Source: Asterias amurensis
Lineage: Eukaryota; Echinodermata; Asteroidea; Forcipulatida; Asteriidae
Assembly: GCF_032118995.1 (NCBI RefSeq)
Contig: NC_092668.1
Coordinates: 7,047,501-7,111,500 of the forward strand
Length of the DNA: 64,000 nucleotides
Direction: 5' to 3'
The notes beneath the pieces are model-generated. The model was not told the DNA's origin. It searched no databases and saw only the letters and a program-made list of their open reading frames with translations. Below are positions 12,232 to 24,627 of this stretch, in pieces (position 1 is the first letter of the stretch; each line of letters begins with the position of its first letter). The position numbers and the translations under genes are program-made.

Positions 12232-15200
12232 CCGGTTTATGAACCTGAAACATTTGAATACTTTTGTCAGATATGAACATTTTAAAATGGAAAATATAAA
12301 ACTAGTTAAGGAAATTATTCAATCCAAGTACTTCCTTACTACTTCCATTGACCTGAAAGATACGTACTTCGCAATCCCAATGTGTGAGATTGATCAAACT
12401 TATCTGTGCTTTTCACGGGAGAATCAGTTCTTTAGATACACCTGTTTACCTTTCGGGCTGAGCTCAGTCCCTCGAATTTTCACAAAGGTGATGAAACCAG
12501 TCATTGCATCTGCCAAATCGAATACCCTAAAAAATGAGTATGGCAATTATGATGCAAATATTGCAGTAAACCAAACTATAGGAGAAGAGACAACATGGTG
12601 GTTGGATATTCCATGCGATGATGTAAAATCGTCAATTAAAAAAACACCCATTACTATTGTTATCTGTTCAGATGCCAGTAATACCGGCTGGGGGTGCAGT
12701 CTCCGAAACGGACAACTCTTATACACACATGGTAAGTGGTCCAAAACCCAACAACAGTTGCATATCAATATGTTAGAGTTATTGGCAGCTAAAAATGCAT
12801 TGCTAACTCTCTGTGAAACTCAATAATGTTCATGTTCTGATCAAATCAGACAATAGCACAGCTGTGTCTTATATTTCGAGAATGGGGGGAACTGTTGGTC
12901 CCTTAAATGACCTCGCATCAAAAATCTGCCTTTGGTGTATCGAAAGAAATATTACTCTATCCGCAACCCATATCGCAGGAGTAGATAATACCACTGCAGA
13001 TTACCTTTCTCGTAAGAAATTGAATAAAGAATTGAGTCTCAACTCACGTATATTCTGGGATGTTGTCAACAAAACCCAAATATACCCAGATGTTGATTTG
13101 TTCGCATCTTAATAAAGATATATTGCTATGTGTCATGGAAATCAGACTCTAATGCATGGGCCATTGACGCTTTCTCAATGCAGTGGTTTGGTATAACACC
13201 TTAACATTTGTCCACCTTTCTGTTTGCTCTGTAGAACTTTGGACAAAATATCACGAGAGCAAACTCCTGTTTGCCTTCTCATCGCCCCTCTGTGGAAGGC
13301 CCAACCGTGGTTTCCACAGTTGCTACAGATGGTAATTGCAAACCCAATCAAACTACCAGAGTTTTGTCTGATGCATCAACCACTACTGCCGGTTCCAAAC
13401 CTGCACCTGGTCGCTTGGGTCATCTCAGGGAATGTTGGAAAACAAAAGGCATTTCGGCAGAAGCTTCCAACCTCATCGCAAACTCATGGCGGTCAAGTAC
13501 AAAGCTACAATATGAATCAGCTTGGAAAAGCTGGACTAGTTGGTGTAGTGGACAACAAGTTAATCCATTATGTCCCACTGTAGCAGACTTAGTAAATTTC
13601 TTAACCAAGGCTCATTCAAATTGAAAATCATATTCCACGTTAAACACTTACAGATCAGCTCTGTCTTCAGCCCTACCTAGAATTGAGGGACATGTAGCGG
13701 GACAACACCCTCTAATAGTACGTTTAATGAGGGGAGTATTTAATACAACACCCCCGAAACCGAGATACTCAAAAACATGGAAAGTTTCAATTGTTTTAGG
13801 TTATTTAAAATCTTTGCCAGTTAACAATGAACTTTCTTTATTAGTTTTAAGTCAGAAACTTTTAACTCTAATAGCTCTTGTATCAGCTCAAAGAACCCAA
13901 ACGCTGGTTAGTATAGATACTAGTCACTTGAATATTTCAGTTAATTCCTGTTATTTCCGTTTTGGATTTATTGAAAACGAACTGCCCAAAAAGAGGATTG
14001 GGACATAACAAAATAGTTATACCAAAATTTGATGAGAACCCAAAGTTATGTGTTCTCCGCACATTGAACGATTACTTGGATCGTACTGAGTCTCTTAGAA
14101 CAGTTAGTGAGGAAACTAAACTGTTCATATCAACCAAAAAGCCACATAAAAAAAGTAACCACTGGAACGTTGGCTCGGTGGATGAAAGCCGTTTTATGTG
14201 CAGCGGGAATAGATCCCTCTGTTTACACTGCTGTTACGATCCAAAAAACTCCAAACTATCCGTGAATATAAATCACTCAACAAGCCTGAATTTCCTCAGA
14301 TGCAACAAAGAAATCAAACAAGGTGACACTGATGTATAAGAACACAGAAACAAAGCGATTTAATGATAAAACTATCAACCACTTCAGTTACCGATTCGGT
14401 TTAACAAATATACAATGATTGATTAAATCAAATGTACATTAACAAATGGTTCTTATACAAAATAAGTATCTTACGGGCTAATACGTCGACAGCAACAGAA
14501 GATACGGTGAGGAACACAAACACTGGCTTTAAACGATCAGCTCCAGGGGCGATAAATAAGTTCTTTGCCGATGTGACTATGAGCTATCACGGGGTAAACT
14601 CACTCCGATAAAATGTCCAGAAGAAGACGAAACAACAACGGGTACACAATCTGACACCCGCCACAAAATATGGGGAAAAGGCCCCAAAATACCGAACTGT
14701 AGACTAAGTTCGAAAATGTCCTTTCCGGAATCTAAATACGCTCTTTAACTGCACTCGGTCAAACGCGAACTCTATCACAAGCTCCTTCAACGAGTTGTAT
14801 CACAATTACAGAAGTCGTAGCTTCCACCAGTCTTGCGTAATGTGTCCTCTCGAAAATTTCTCACAGCCCGTATTTAAAAGATTTGTGTGTGGTTTTCTAG
14901 AAAGTACTACACTAGATTATTCTAGATCCTTCATAACAGATAAGCGCCGCCCACAGTAGGTCAACGGACTTACACACATAAAATGATTGACAGCGTGTGC
15001 ACATGCATTACGCAGGGTCTCATAACACTGCTCATAGTTTTCGCAGTGCAGCTACATCGGCAGCTTTTGCGCATGGGGTAAAACTCCAAGAAATTTTGAA
15101 AACAGCCGACTGGTCAAATGCAAGTACATTTGCTAAGTTTGATAATAAGCCAACCGAGGAAGTATCCTTCGGTAAAGTAGTGCTTAGTTCTAGTACATGT

Positions 15201-15240
15201 ATGTAATACTTTGTTATAAAATATGTTAAATATAATAAAT
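12232..15240 (+). mobile_element. DIRS-type (tyrosine recombinase) retroelement, broken
   Basis: Fossil of the DIRS/Ngaro group. The left part (12239-13112) shows reverse transcriptase and RNase H features: the LPFGLSSVPRIFTK region and SDASNTGWG with a following MLELLAAKNAL. The right part (13271 to about 15206) resembles the recombinase portion, ending in a segment with HSFRSAATSAAF. It is disrupted by several breaks and by one large internal insertion, and the Gag-like and most upstream parts are not seen. Age moderate: the domains remain recognisable by eye. Confidence 0.75.
14334..14980 (-). mobile_element. LTR-like insertion inside the DIRS-type element
   Basis: About 650 bp of unrelated sequence separates two recombinase parts. 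Read on the minus strand it begins TGTGTGTAAGTCC, ends CTTATACA and has a TTTAAATA promoter-like box near 14877, so a solitary LTR is possible. No clean target duplication is visible, so the assignment is weak. Confidence 0.35.
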
Positions 15241-15779
15241 AAAGAGTTCCTCATCCGGTTTGTTGACCTGGTTTTTCATTTTTTGACCATCACAGATTAT
15301 TTATCTACTTTGAACATGCAATCCCTCTGAAGACTAGTACGAATGTTATGAAATAGAATTTAAAAATTATATGAATGAATGAAATATAATTGTAATTATA
15401 TGAATAATAATGAAGTACAAGTCGAAGAGGGTCCCGCCCGCTGCTGGGTTTTGAACCCTCCCAATACTGTTTGGTCCAAAAACTATATGACCTCAGAAAA
15501 GATGGCTCAGGACTTGTGTCCGGGCCTTTATATACGGGCATCGCCCCATGGACTTATTTGAATAACAATACAACCTTTGAATGTATTGTGTGATCCACGT
15601 GCCATCACGTAGGAAGAAATGCAATCCCTCTTCTTAGATCCAGCGATTCCATCGGATACAATGATATCATTGGATACGTGCAGCGACATAAGCGTTCCAT
15701 GCCCAAACAGTCCGCTTGTCGTCGCGAATTTCTATGTGAAATGAGGGAGGTCAAAGGTCAAACTACACGCCGGTTTTTG
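15241..15779. other. Unassigned sequence right of the DIRS-type element
   Basis: AT-rich. GCAATCCCTCT occurs twice (about 15318 and 15620), perhaps part of the element's terminal region. No gene is seen. Confidence 0.4.
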
Positions 15780-15940
15780 ATGCCGGTGTCGCATGCAATT
15801 ATGTCCTCTATGCAATACTATCCGGAGGACATTATGCAATAATGTCCGCCAGACGGTTTTGCATATGCAATCGTGTCCGCCCGGACGCTGCTGCTAATGC
15901 AATTGTGTTTTACCGCCCGGACACATTTGCATATTCCCCC
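15780..15940. repeat. Hairpin array with TTGCATATGCAA cores, locus 2 (inverted)
   Basis: Reverse-complement relative of 10300-10460: GCATAGAGG, ATAGTATTGCAT, TTTTGCATATGCAATCGTG and TGTCCGCCCGGAC occur in mirrored order. Between these loci lie one duplication copy and the DIRS-type element, so the two loci bracket them as an inverted pair. Confidence 0.6.
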
Positions 15941-16194
15941 GTTTCGCCGTGTCATGACATGTGTTTAAAATAAATCCGTCATTCTTTTTTCTCAACGCCC
16001 TTGGTCGACGAAACACGTTCGCCATTTGTTTTACAGGCTATACTAAGTACATTTCATGAATGACATGGAAAATGTTCGGCCGTTGGGTATTCGCTGCAAT
16101 CATAAAATACGTGAATATTCATGCTGTATTTACGTAGGTTCAGTGCAAGCACGCTCGCTTGCGCACACATACATGTACAGTCATGTACATGTAT

Positions 16195-16300
16195 ATGTCC
16201 ACCGGACGGTTTTGGCATAGCCCCGGACACGATTGCATATGCAAAAGTGTCCGGAGTGGACAGTATTGCATGGCGGACACAATTGCATCTGAAGAGTCTT
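16195..16300. repeat. Hairpin array with TTGCATATGCAA cores, locus 3
   Basis: Shorter third locus containing CCGGACACGATTGCATATGC, GTGTCCGG and GCGGACACAATTGCAT. Confidence 0.55.
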
Positions 16301-16596
16301 ATCGGATAAGAGAAATTCACGTTGTGAACCCCCTGCCCCCTTTCAATGTTTGTTTAAAGTGTTGTTCAGTGGGGTAATTACAGCATTTTTATCCAATTTG
16401 AGCTCCAAAATTAAAACAAAACGCAAGGGGTAAGCCTAAGTCCATCATTTTTATTTGTGCCACCATTTAAGAAAAACGAGGAAAGCACAGCAATGTGGAA
16501 AGGCTGGACTTTCCCCTTGTATTTTTTCGTTCGTCAATACCTTTCCTAAACTTGATAAGCCCCTTGTAATTTTAGCTAAAATAACACAAAACATCT

Positions 16597-17320
16597 AAAT
16601 GAATGACTGACAAGAATTTTCCAAGTAGTCAAAGTCTCTTAATTTTACTAACCGGTTTCACTGTGACTCTTATCAGATAAACATTCACCCTAGAACCCAC
16701 TTCCAGTCTTCCCGAACCACCAGCCTATAGTGCCGCGCGGTTGTACAATAACTAAACGTTGAAGAGCACAGAGAAAGTCCCACCGTTACCTTTTCGATTT
16801 CTCAAGATTTTGTCAATTTGTACAATTTAAAACCGCTTCCACGATAACAAATCGTTTCCAAACTTCACATTATAAACCCCACCTGTAATTCCGTCTATAG
16901 AGTTGCGTGTTTAATTTGGTTTGGTGTTGAAATTTGGTATCAATATAATATTATTTTATTTTAATATAATATCTTAAAGTCAGGTCGCGCCGTAGCTACA
17001 TGAGGTGCGAATTGGCTGGGAACCATGAGAACTGGGTTCAATACCCGGTAGTGTTTCTTTTTTGTCTATTTTGCTTGTAATATACGCCAGTGAATTATAT
17101 AAGTAGTATTAAAAACCAGCTTCAAACACCAACGGGCACTGGCAACGGTGCACTGGATAGTTCAATTGCGGGCTTTCCAGAACTGGGACATCCGGTTCGA
17201 ATCCTATTCCCGTACCAAAGGGACATGATTTTTACTGCTGGCACCAGTATGTGATTGGGGTCCCGTCATGTCTCTCCCCAAACTAGGAAAGGGTGATTAT
17301 TCCGGCTGGGAAAGTAAAGG
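16597..17320 (+). repeat. Dispersed 720 bp block with two tRNA-like B boxes, copy 2
   Basis: Direct repeat of 9583-10299, ending at the same GGGAAAGTAAAGG junction. Both B boxes are kept (near 17037 and 17193). The order block, gap, gene-bearing block is the same as on the left, so both may be parts of one older duplication, the gap having grown from about 140 bp to 2.8 kb by element insertion. Confidence 0.6.
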
Positions 17321-17707
17321 AGGGATCGGAAATAGCCACCTCTTATATAAAGGTTCTATAATGGGTGATCACCACGCTGGTTTCGACCAGACTTTGAGTC
17401 CCCTGAATGCCTGGTCTTCACTCCGACTAACTTTCTGCACAAATTTACCTGAATTTTAATAAACTTTTCGATCTGTATACTAAAGTATTCAGACCGGAAT
17501 TTTTTAAATACAACTTCAGGGGTAGGTACAAACATTTTATCAAATTTGAGCCCCAAATTAAAATAAACGCAAGGGTTAAGCCTAAGTCCAGCATTTTTAA
17601 TTGTGCCAACATTAATTAAAAAAAAAATTACGAAGAAAAAAGTCCAGCATTGTAATGTTACACAATAAGGGCAAACATAATTCACGAAAGAGAAGCAGTC
17701 AGTCATG

Positions 17708-18087
17708 TTAAAGGATATGGGTACTTTTTGTTACACAAAACACAATGTCCACAGATTTACATTAAACTTACACCATTTGAAGATAAAGATAGTAGAAAGC
17801 GTACCTTACAATATAAGTTGCTGAGGTACTGTAGTTTTTGAGAAATGAGTAAAACAATGTCATGAAAATACGTTTTTACATGCTAAAATAATTTTCGTCT
17901 CTTGATCACTGAGACGAAAATTATTTTCATAACATTATTTTACTCATTTCTCAAAAACTACAGCACCTCAGCAACATATTATTTTCAGTGAAGCTTTCTG
18001 CAATCATTATCTTCCAACGATGTAAGTTTAGTGTAAATCTGTAGACATTGTGTTTTTTGTCCTACAAAAAGTACATATTCCCTTTAA
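17708..18087. mobile_element. TTAA palindromic element, family D, complete copy
   Basis: Near-perfect 380 bp palindrome. Left end TTAAAGGATATGGGTACTTT, right end its complement; the centre is around GTCTCTTGATCACTGAGAC. TTAA lies at both ends. Partial relatives lie at 29427, 36880, 37735 and 57760. Confidence 0.85.
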
Positions 18088-19259
18088 AGCCTTATTTTGT
18101 AATGTTTAAAAGAAAAATTCACGCAGAAAAAAATCAGACAATCCCGGTGTCCCATTCAATGGGAAACTTTAGACTATCTGCCAATCGCCAAAAGAGGGCG
18201 CTCTTTACCAGGGCTCTGGGTAATGTCAACAACTTAGGAATAGGAGAAGCATGAGTGATGGTCACTGACAGCAAATACCTTGTGTTTTGCGTGTTTTTGA
18301 TTTTGTATTTTAGATTTAGACAAACTGAACTTTGTTTTTCATAACACATTGCCAGCATAAACCAAACTGTTCTGGAACAGGACGTACTGGACACGAGTTC
18401 CCCAAGGTTAACAAGCGGTGTGTATGAATTTTTGGGAGTGTTTCTTCTAGGGTAATTAGCAAAAATTCCAAAATGCTGACCTGTCAAAAATTGAGAAGAA
18501 ATCTGAAGTTTAGTTGTATGACAATGTATCTGATTTAATTTTCAAGAGGCTGAGAGACTTCTAAATATTTTTTGAGTATTTTTGAATTTTTAGCATTTAC
18601 CATTGTTTGCTATAGGAGTTGTGCACCCTTACCTGGTAGGTCTGCTGCCATCTAGTGGCAGAGCTTTCAAAAAGTCTCCCATTCTGTACGCCGGAAATTC
18701 GGTCCACCAATAGGAAATTAACATGGTCCGAGGAGGATGTTTCAGGTATAGGTTCAAATTTGACAAAAGTGCTGGACTCAGGCCTTCTACTGAGTGTTTT
18801 TTTTTCTTTTTTTCGGCCAAATCTTATATTGTGAAATGTTTTAAACAAAATCAACGATGAAAAATTTCAGACATTCCCGGCCAATGTCGTTGCCCCAACG
18901 TTTTAATGAACATAGTACTAGTAGGCCTATATACATCATCCATCTCCATATCAAAACCGTCAGGGCCGTGTCACATGAGACAACTTTTACAGGCAACTTA
19001 GGGCAACTAACTGCAGTGCAATGCCACAGGACCCCGTTGGTAGCACATGAGTAATTTGCAAATAATGTCTGATGATCTTAAAACAATATGTGAACATTCA
19101 AAATGTGAATGAATCTTTTCTTGGCGACTGCGTGGAACTGGTTGCCTGTAAATTGAATCTTGTGATATGCCCTAAGATTAATTGAAGTTATTATAATTAT
19201 GATCTTTTAATAAGATGAAGTTAAAAAACCTTTCTCGGCCTTCAATGGTTGTTGCTCGT
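18088..19259. other. Unassigned sequence
   Basis: No coding region, RNA gene or recognised repeat could be supported. Confidence 0.4.
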
Positions 19260-19644
19260 TTAAAGGCAGTGGACACTATTGGTAATTACTCAAAATAATT
19301 ATTAGCACAAACCTTTCTTGGTAACAAGTAATTGGGAGAGGTTGACAGTGTAAAACATTGTGAGAAACGGCTCCCTCTGAAGTAATGTAGTTTTCGAGAA
19401 AGAAGTAATTCTCCACGAATTTGATTTCGAGACCTCAGATTTAGAATTTGAGGTCTCGAAATCAAGCATCGGAAAGCACACAACTTCGTGCGACAGGGGT
19501 GTTTTTTCTTTCATTATTATTTCGCAACTTCGACGACTGATTGAGCTCAAATTTGCACAGGTTTGTTATTTTATGCATATGTCGAGATACACCAAGTGAG
19601 AAGACTGGTCTTTGACAATTACCAATAGTGTCCAATGTCTTTAA
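19260..19644. mobile_element. TTAA palindromic element, family A, complete copy
   Basis: Reference copy of the commonest family in the window. Ends are TTAAAGGCAGTGGACACTAT and, at the right, ATAGTGTCCAATGTCTTTAA. The two halves differ (TTACTCAAAATAATTATTAGC on the left, AAGACTGGTCTTTGACAATT on the right), but the core GAGACCTCAGATTTAGAATT...GAGGTCTC folds back on itself. Non-coding and non-autonomous. Confidence 0.9.
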
Positions 19645-20140
19645 AGACACTGGACACTATTCGTAATTGTCAAAGACCAGTCTTCTCACTTTCTGTATCA
19701 TAACATAATATTATGCATACAACAATAAACCTGTGAAAATTTGAGCTTTATATCGGTCATCGAAGTTGCGAGATAATAATCAAGGAAATACACCCTTGTC
19801 ACATAAGTTGTGTGCTTCAGATGCTTGATTTCGAGCCCTCAAAGTCTAAATCTGAGGTTTCGAAATCAAATTCATGGAAAGTTACTTCTTTCTCGAAAAC
19901 CATTGTAGTGTATTTCGCGTGGGATGGTAGACAATAATCCACACACTGTGCAAAGGAGCTGCCATACTGGAAAAACGTTTTACTAACTATACCTGGGAAT
20001 GCAGGTCATGGTGTGACCTTTGACATGAGCTGTATGCAAAGTAGACAGTACTTAATTATGAGCTGGGTGTAACCAAGTAGGCCAAAGCAAATATATGACA
20101 ACCATGTTTTTCAGAGGGAACCGTTTCTCACAATGTTTTA
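19641..20140. mobile_element. TTAA element, family A, inverted neighbour, interrupted
   Basis: Begins at the TTAA shared with the previous copy, in opposite orientation, so the two abut. It is recognisable to about 19912, then about 200 bp of other sequence follows, then a family A remnant (GAGGGAACCGTTTCTCACAA) at 20113-20138 that joins the duplicated block. Confidence 0.7.
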
Positions 20141-20142
20141 GT

Positions 20143-21668
20143 ATTGCATAGGATAGAGGTCATTGCATACGACACTGGCACATAATATTCTGGAGGTTGT
20201 GAGTTCAAATCCTGTTGCTCTGGTAATTTTGTCTTTGTACAACCCAGATTGAATAATTTACATTAAATGAATGCACTTGCATATCTTACACTAATATTTA
20301 CATTTCATGGTATGCATTTCACTGCAATCAGCTTTGCCCCTCTTACTGTCCAAACCAAGTTTTATTTATGTTCAGATTTCCTTGATGATTTTGGCGAAAG
20401 TGGTACGGTAAAGTTCCTTCGTTTTCTCACACTTTTTAAGAACTCCCCGCACGGTTTTGAGTTCATGCCACTTTCGGACGACAGACGATCAAACACAGAT
20501 CTTTCCCGCGCTTTTGCGACCTGTTGGTTGTCATGGTACCAAGCATTAGCCGGAATACGTGGTTTGCCTTTCCTGCTGGAATCCAAATCGTTGCTATTAT
20601 CTTTTCCAGAACGCATTGATGCTTTCTTGAGTCTGTTTATCTCACGGGTCATCCGTTTGTCTAAGAACAGGTCTTTCTTGACTATGCTGCTGCTTACGTC
20701 TGGGAAGAGAGCAGGCAGTGAGATGCGTCTGGCGATTGCGTCTGCAGACGTAGCCGGAGGGATGCTAAATTTCCTTTTGCGCTCGCCAGTCGGCTTCAAT
20801 GCCTCATCAGTTATAGTATCTCCGTTGGCGTCTTCATTTGTCTCAACTTCTGAGAAGGAGAGCCTGCCGAGGTCACTCACGAGGTTCTTCTTGTCTCTTG
20901 AGAGAGAGCAGATCTCGATGTGAGATCTTCGAATGCACTTCTCCTGCTCCTTGTCGAGACGTCTTAGCTCCTGATCAAGACGCTCCCTCTGGATGGAGTT
21001 CCTCCGGTGCAGCTTCAGTGATGTTTCGTGTTCCCCATGACTTGACACGAGACCACGGTCCTTGGTGAGCGGGTCAGAGCTGTTCATCTTTGCCAATCAA
21101 AGTCCATATAAAAATATATCAACTGGCCACCGTCAGGCAGCCACAAAAATACAGTTCCTTGGCACCCTGCTTCACGCCGTTCTTCGAAATTTCCCGTTTC
21201 CAATTGGCAGTTGAATGTTACTTTCTCTTAATGAAGGTTCACTTTATTTCACATGGAATAATTATTTCCAAGAGTTATGACTTTTTGTGTATGTTCATGT
21301 CATTGTTTCATACATTTTTGCCCTCACCATTTTGTTGAGTATCCAGAAATTCTGCGATGCGAGTAAACAACATCAAAGATCATGACGAATGCTCATATTA
21401 GGGATACACACGTTTGGAGTCCAGTATAAAGGAGATACGACTCAATGCCCCTCTGCTACCAAATAAATTAGGGAAAGCACCGTTGAACTCCCATCTGTTT
21501 CATTGTATCCTGGATCCTGGTCCTTTTCGACTTCGGACAAAACTTCATGGCCAACTCATCATAATTATATGGCTGCTATCTGAGTTTGAATAGAAACAAA
21601 TTCCAGGTTGAACTCGTTGTTTATTCAGGATCTGATGTTCGTTTCATTATTGTATTGGACATCGACTG
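20143..21668 (-). repeat. Segmental duplication, copy 2
   Basis: Partner of 10441-12229. It lacks the TTAA element and keeps about 100 bp lost in copy 1, so it is closer to the ancestral state. It includes a SINE-like B box (GAGTTCAAATCC) near 20201, downstream of the coding frame. Confidence 0.85.
20362..21087 (-). CDS. Uncharacterised 241-aa basic coiled-coil protein (copy 2)
   Basis: Intronless minus-strand frame from ATG at 21087 (AAAGATGAAC; an upstream TTG is not a likely start) to a stop at 20362. I do not recognise the family. Residues about 18-76 are charged and helix-like (RERLDQELRRLDKEQEKC), suggesting a coiled coil. A basic patch RKRK follows at 103-106, and RRIS at 120-123 and RRNS at 28-31 fit a PKA-type phosphorylation consensus. 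The C-terminus is Ser/Lys-rich. No signal peptide or membrane segment is seen. ATTGG and an AT-rich TATA-like stretch lie just upstream of the ATG. The single exon and a truncated second copy could mean a processed gene or one exon of a larger gene. A distant resemblance to small coiled-coil proteins such as CCDC190 is possible but unproven. Confidence 0.5.
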   Translation of the reverse strand: MNSSDPLTKDRGLVSSHGEHETSLKLHRRNSIQRERLDQELRRLDKEQEKCIRRSHIEICSLSRDKKNLVSDLGRLSFSEVETNEDANGDTITDEALKPTGERKRKFSIPPATSADAIARRISLPALFPDVSSSIVKKDLFLDKRMTREINRLKKASMRSGKDNSNDLDSSRKGKPRIPANAWYHDNQQVAKARERSVFDRLSSESGMNSKPCGEFLKSVRKRRNFTVPLSPKSSRKSEHK

Positions 21669-24627
21669 AAAGTTGTGGCTGGTGCACGAACTTCCATCGC
21701 AGATCACGTATATAGATCGAGTGGAGTAGAGGAATTCACGAAGTCGCACCGGGGAAAGTCAAAATCCCGCACTGGGGGATGATCACTACACTATACTACA
21801 ATCCACTTCCAGGATGCCTTTAATTAATTTCCACCATCTTTTATCGTAGGCATGGTTGGATGCTGATCGTTGGTTTCCTTGTCTGCCGCACCTCCCGACA
21901 GGAGCTCTACAAATATTCCCACTGTGTCGAGTTTTGTTGTGGTTGGCTTTTGTTGGATTAGTGAACCACAAAAAGGGCCTATTTTTGTATAATACAGTAG
22001 CCAAATCAGGCCCCGATGGCTGGACGTGGTGGGGGGTGGAAAAATAAATCAGTCCTTTCTCCACGCATGAATGAAGCTTATTGATCCCTTGTAGACTGGT
22101 AAATGTTTTATGATGAGCAAGTGTTTATATATCGATCGCCTTCTTGATCCTTGTCATAAAAATAACCTTGATGCAACGCCGACTTACACGCGAAACACAA
22201 GAGTCACATGCAAAAGTTCATTTCTATGCAATTTCTATTCCGGTCGTAGGCAGTATAGGGCCTACTCGTTGGAAGAATGTTCAGCAACTTTGACCCTGCG
22301 ATGCCCCCTGTCACATAATAATAACAAGGATACACATTCACACTGTGATTGGGAACGCAGGAAAACGAAGTCGTCCTTCCAAAAGATAACTAATCCGTAG
22401 CATTACTTAGGAGTTTTCGGCAACTTCGGTTAAGTTCATCATCGATGACTGTTTACGTACACCTCGTTCAATGTTGAATTGAACTGTGATTTGGGTCATG
22501 ATCACCGTAATGGGAAGCCAAAATGGTCGCCACGGCAACGCTGACAAGGAAATGATTGATATTGCAACTAAACAATCGAAAACTGTGTTGGTCACGAACT
22601 TTGCTGCAGTACTGTGGGGTCGATCGTGTCCCATCCGTCTGACGAAAAAAACACGTCCTGTGCCAGATTGTATTCAATCGTATAGTTCAATGTGTTCATT
22701 GTCCGTGCGAACTGGAACATTAATATGTTTTATTCTCACAGGTATTTCCCCGATGAATGGAGAAATAAATTGGTAACTTTACATTGACTGAAATGTTAGG
22801 CACACTGTCAACTTGTTTGTCAGTTAATAAAAGTACACCATGACCTCTCGCAGTAATTGCAATGGCGAGTAGGCCTACAGTGGAATGGTGTTTGAAACTT
22901 TGCATGGTGTGAAGCTAAACATTAAGTACACTTGGCCTGTGTTTTATATGCCAATACTATATATACGAGACTGTGTTGAATGAAAGAGATGTGGGCCATT
23001 GACGATTGTCACTCCTAGGCTGTTTCGAAAAGTGGTAGCAAAACATCACTCTTTAGGATATTGTATAATCTCTCAGTTAGAGTGCTACTTAGTTGACACA
23101 ACTTAAGCTCACTAAAGAGGTCTTCAAGATGTTGCCAAACATACACAAGGAGAACCATCATCACCTAGAGACCACGGGTCCTTAAAGGAATGGTTGAACA
23201 AATATAAATACATTTTCAAAGCGTTTAAGTTCAAGATTGTTTTGTAGAACTATAGGCTATGAAAACATGGGGAGACATAATACTATAAGAGGTGGTACAT
23301 ATCACTATGACTGGTTTGTAAAGTAATTACTTATGCTTATGAAGTTCCTAGCCTATTTCGACCCAAGTTCCACCATTTGTCCTTTCTCTATGCTTCCACC
23401 AAGTGTGACCCAGGCTGGTTTTTAACAAACTGAGGATATACGCTGTATCTCCTTATGGAAACTACAACGCGGCAGTAATAATAGAACTCTAAAAAGCAAA
23501 GTTCCATAATAATGCATTCAACATTGTTTCATTATATTAAATTGATTTATAATAGCGCATTTCCAAAATAGACCAACCCGCTTTAATGAAAATTGATATT
23601 AAATACAACAGAAAGCAAAAAAGCACGCACTTTATGGGAACTATAACATACAACAAACTAAACTGATATGCTAATCTGATTTTTGATAGCGAGAGCATGG
23701 ATCAGTGTGCCTTTCAGCTTTCTCTCGCTACGTAGCAAGCGTCGAAATTTAAAAAAAAAGTTGTTCCAAACAATAATTATTGCTTATAAAATAAGTATCA
23801 TGAGTTTACCATTTCCCCTCTTCTAAAATAATGAACAATGTTCTGGTTCAACAATGGAGGCTTATTTTGTACCCATCATGATTCAGCTCCTTTAAAACAT
23901 GTCAAGAAGTTTACATTGGATGAAGGGCTTGAGAGAAACACACAATGGAACGGAGAGGGCGCGATTAGCAGCAAGGCAAAGACAAACACTCGAATAGTGA
24001 GATGCAAACACACACATCGGCCCATTCAAATTTGTCTTCACACAAACTTATAATAATTGTTTCGAGTGTGGTCAGGCTGGAAAAATCAAGACTCCTGGTA
24101 TAACTCTGAAGAGGGTTGGACTAAGACCAGAGTGACTGTATAAACTGCAAGATCAGAAATAGGAGGTCTAAATAAGCCTTTTATAGAATGGAGGTCCGAG
24201 CAAAGTGGCCGTTTACTGTCTGGAACAGCACAAAACCAGAGTTGATGTTTTTTATATTATGAATTTTTATAAATAATGTTCTACTTTTTTTGCTACCGAA
24301 AATCAGATTGAACAGTTTGTGAAAATACATTGACTACTGTGCAAAAAGGTACAGTGTTCTGGTTGCATTATTTTCCCTGTACGTCAAAGTTGCCATCCTG
24401 AAAAAGTTCCTGATGGTAAATTAAGGGTTTTCTCTTTTTTTACAATCGATCTAAAAACAAAAACATTTCCATTGAAAAGTTCAACGACACTGGCAATTAT
24501 GTGGTGCACTACCCCATGTGGGAAGAGCAAGTACTACGCTACGACACTGCCAATTATTATGTCTCAGAAAGAAAAGAAAAACATTGCGTCTAGTATAGGG
24601 GTGCACTGCATCCACTCATGGGGCCGG
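21669..24627. other. Unassigned intergenic sequence
   Basis: About 3 kb without a supported gene, RNA or repeat. Short frames around 21786-22776 have no recognisable motifs and no splice-site support. A fraction may be decayed mobile DNA. Confidence 0.4.

Noticed and set aside
21786-22776. Short frames near 22 kb as exons
   Set aside because: No homology recognised, no consistent splice sites, and frames present on both strands.
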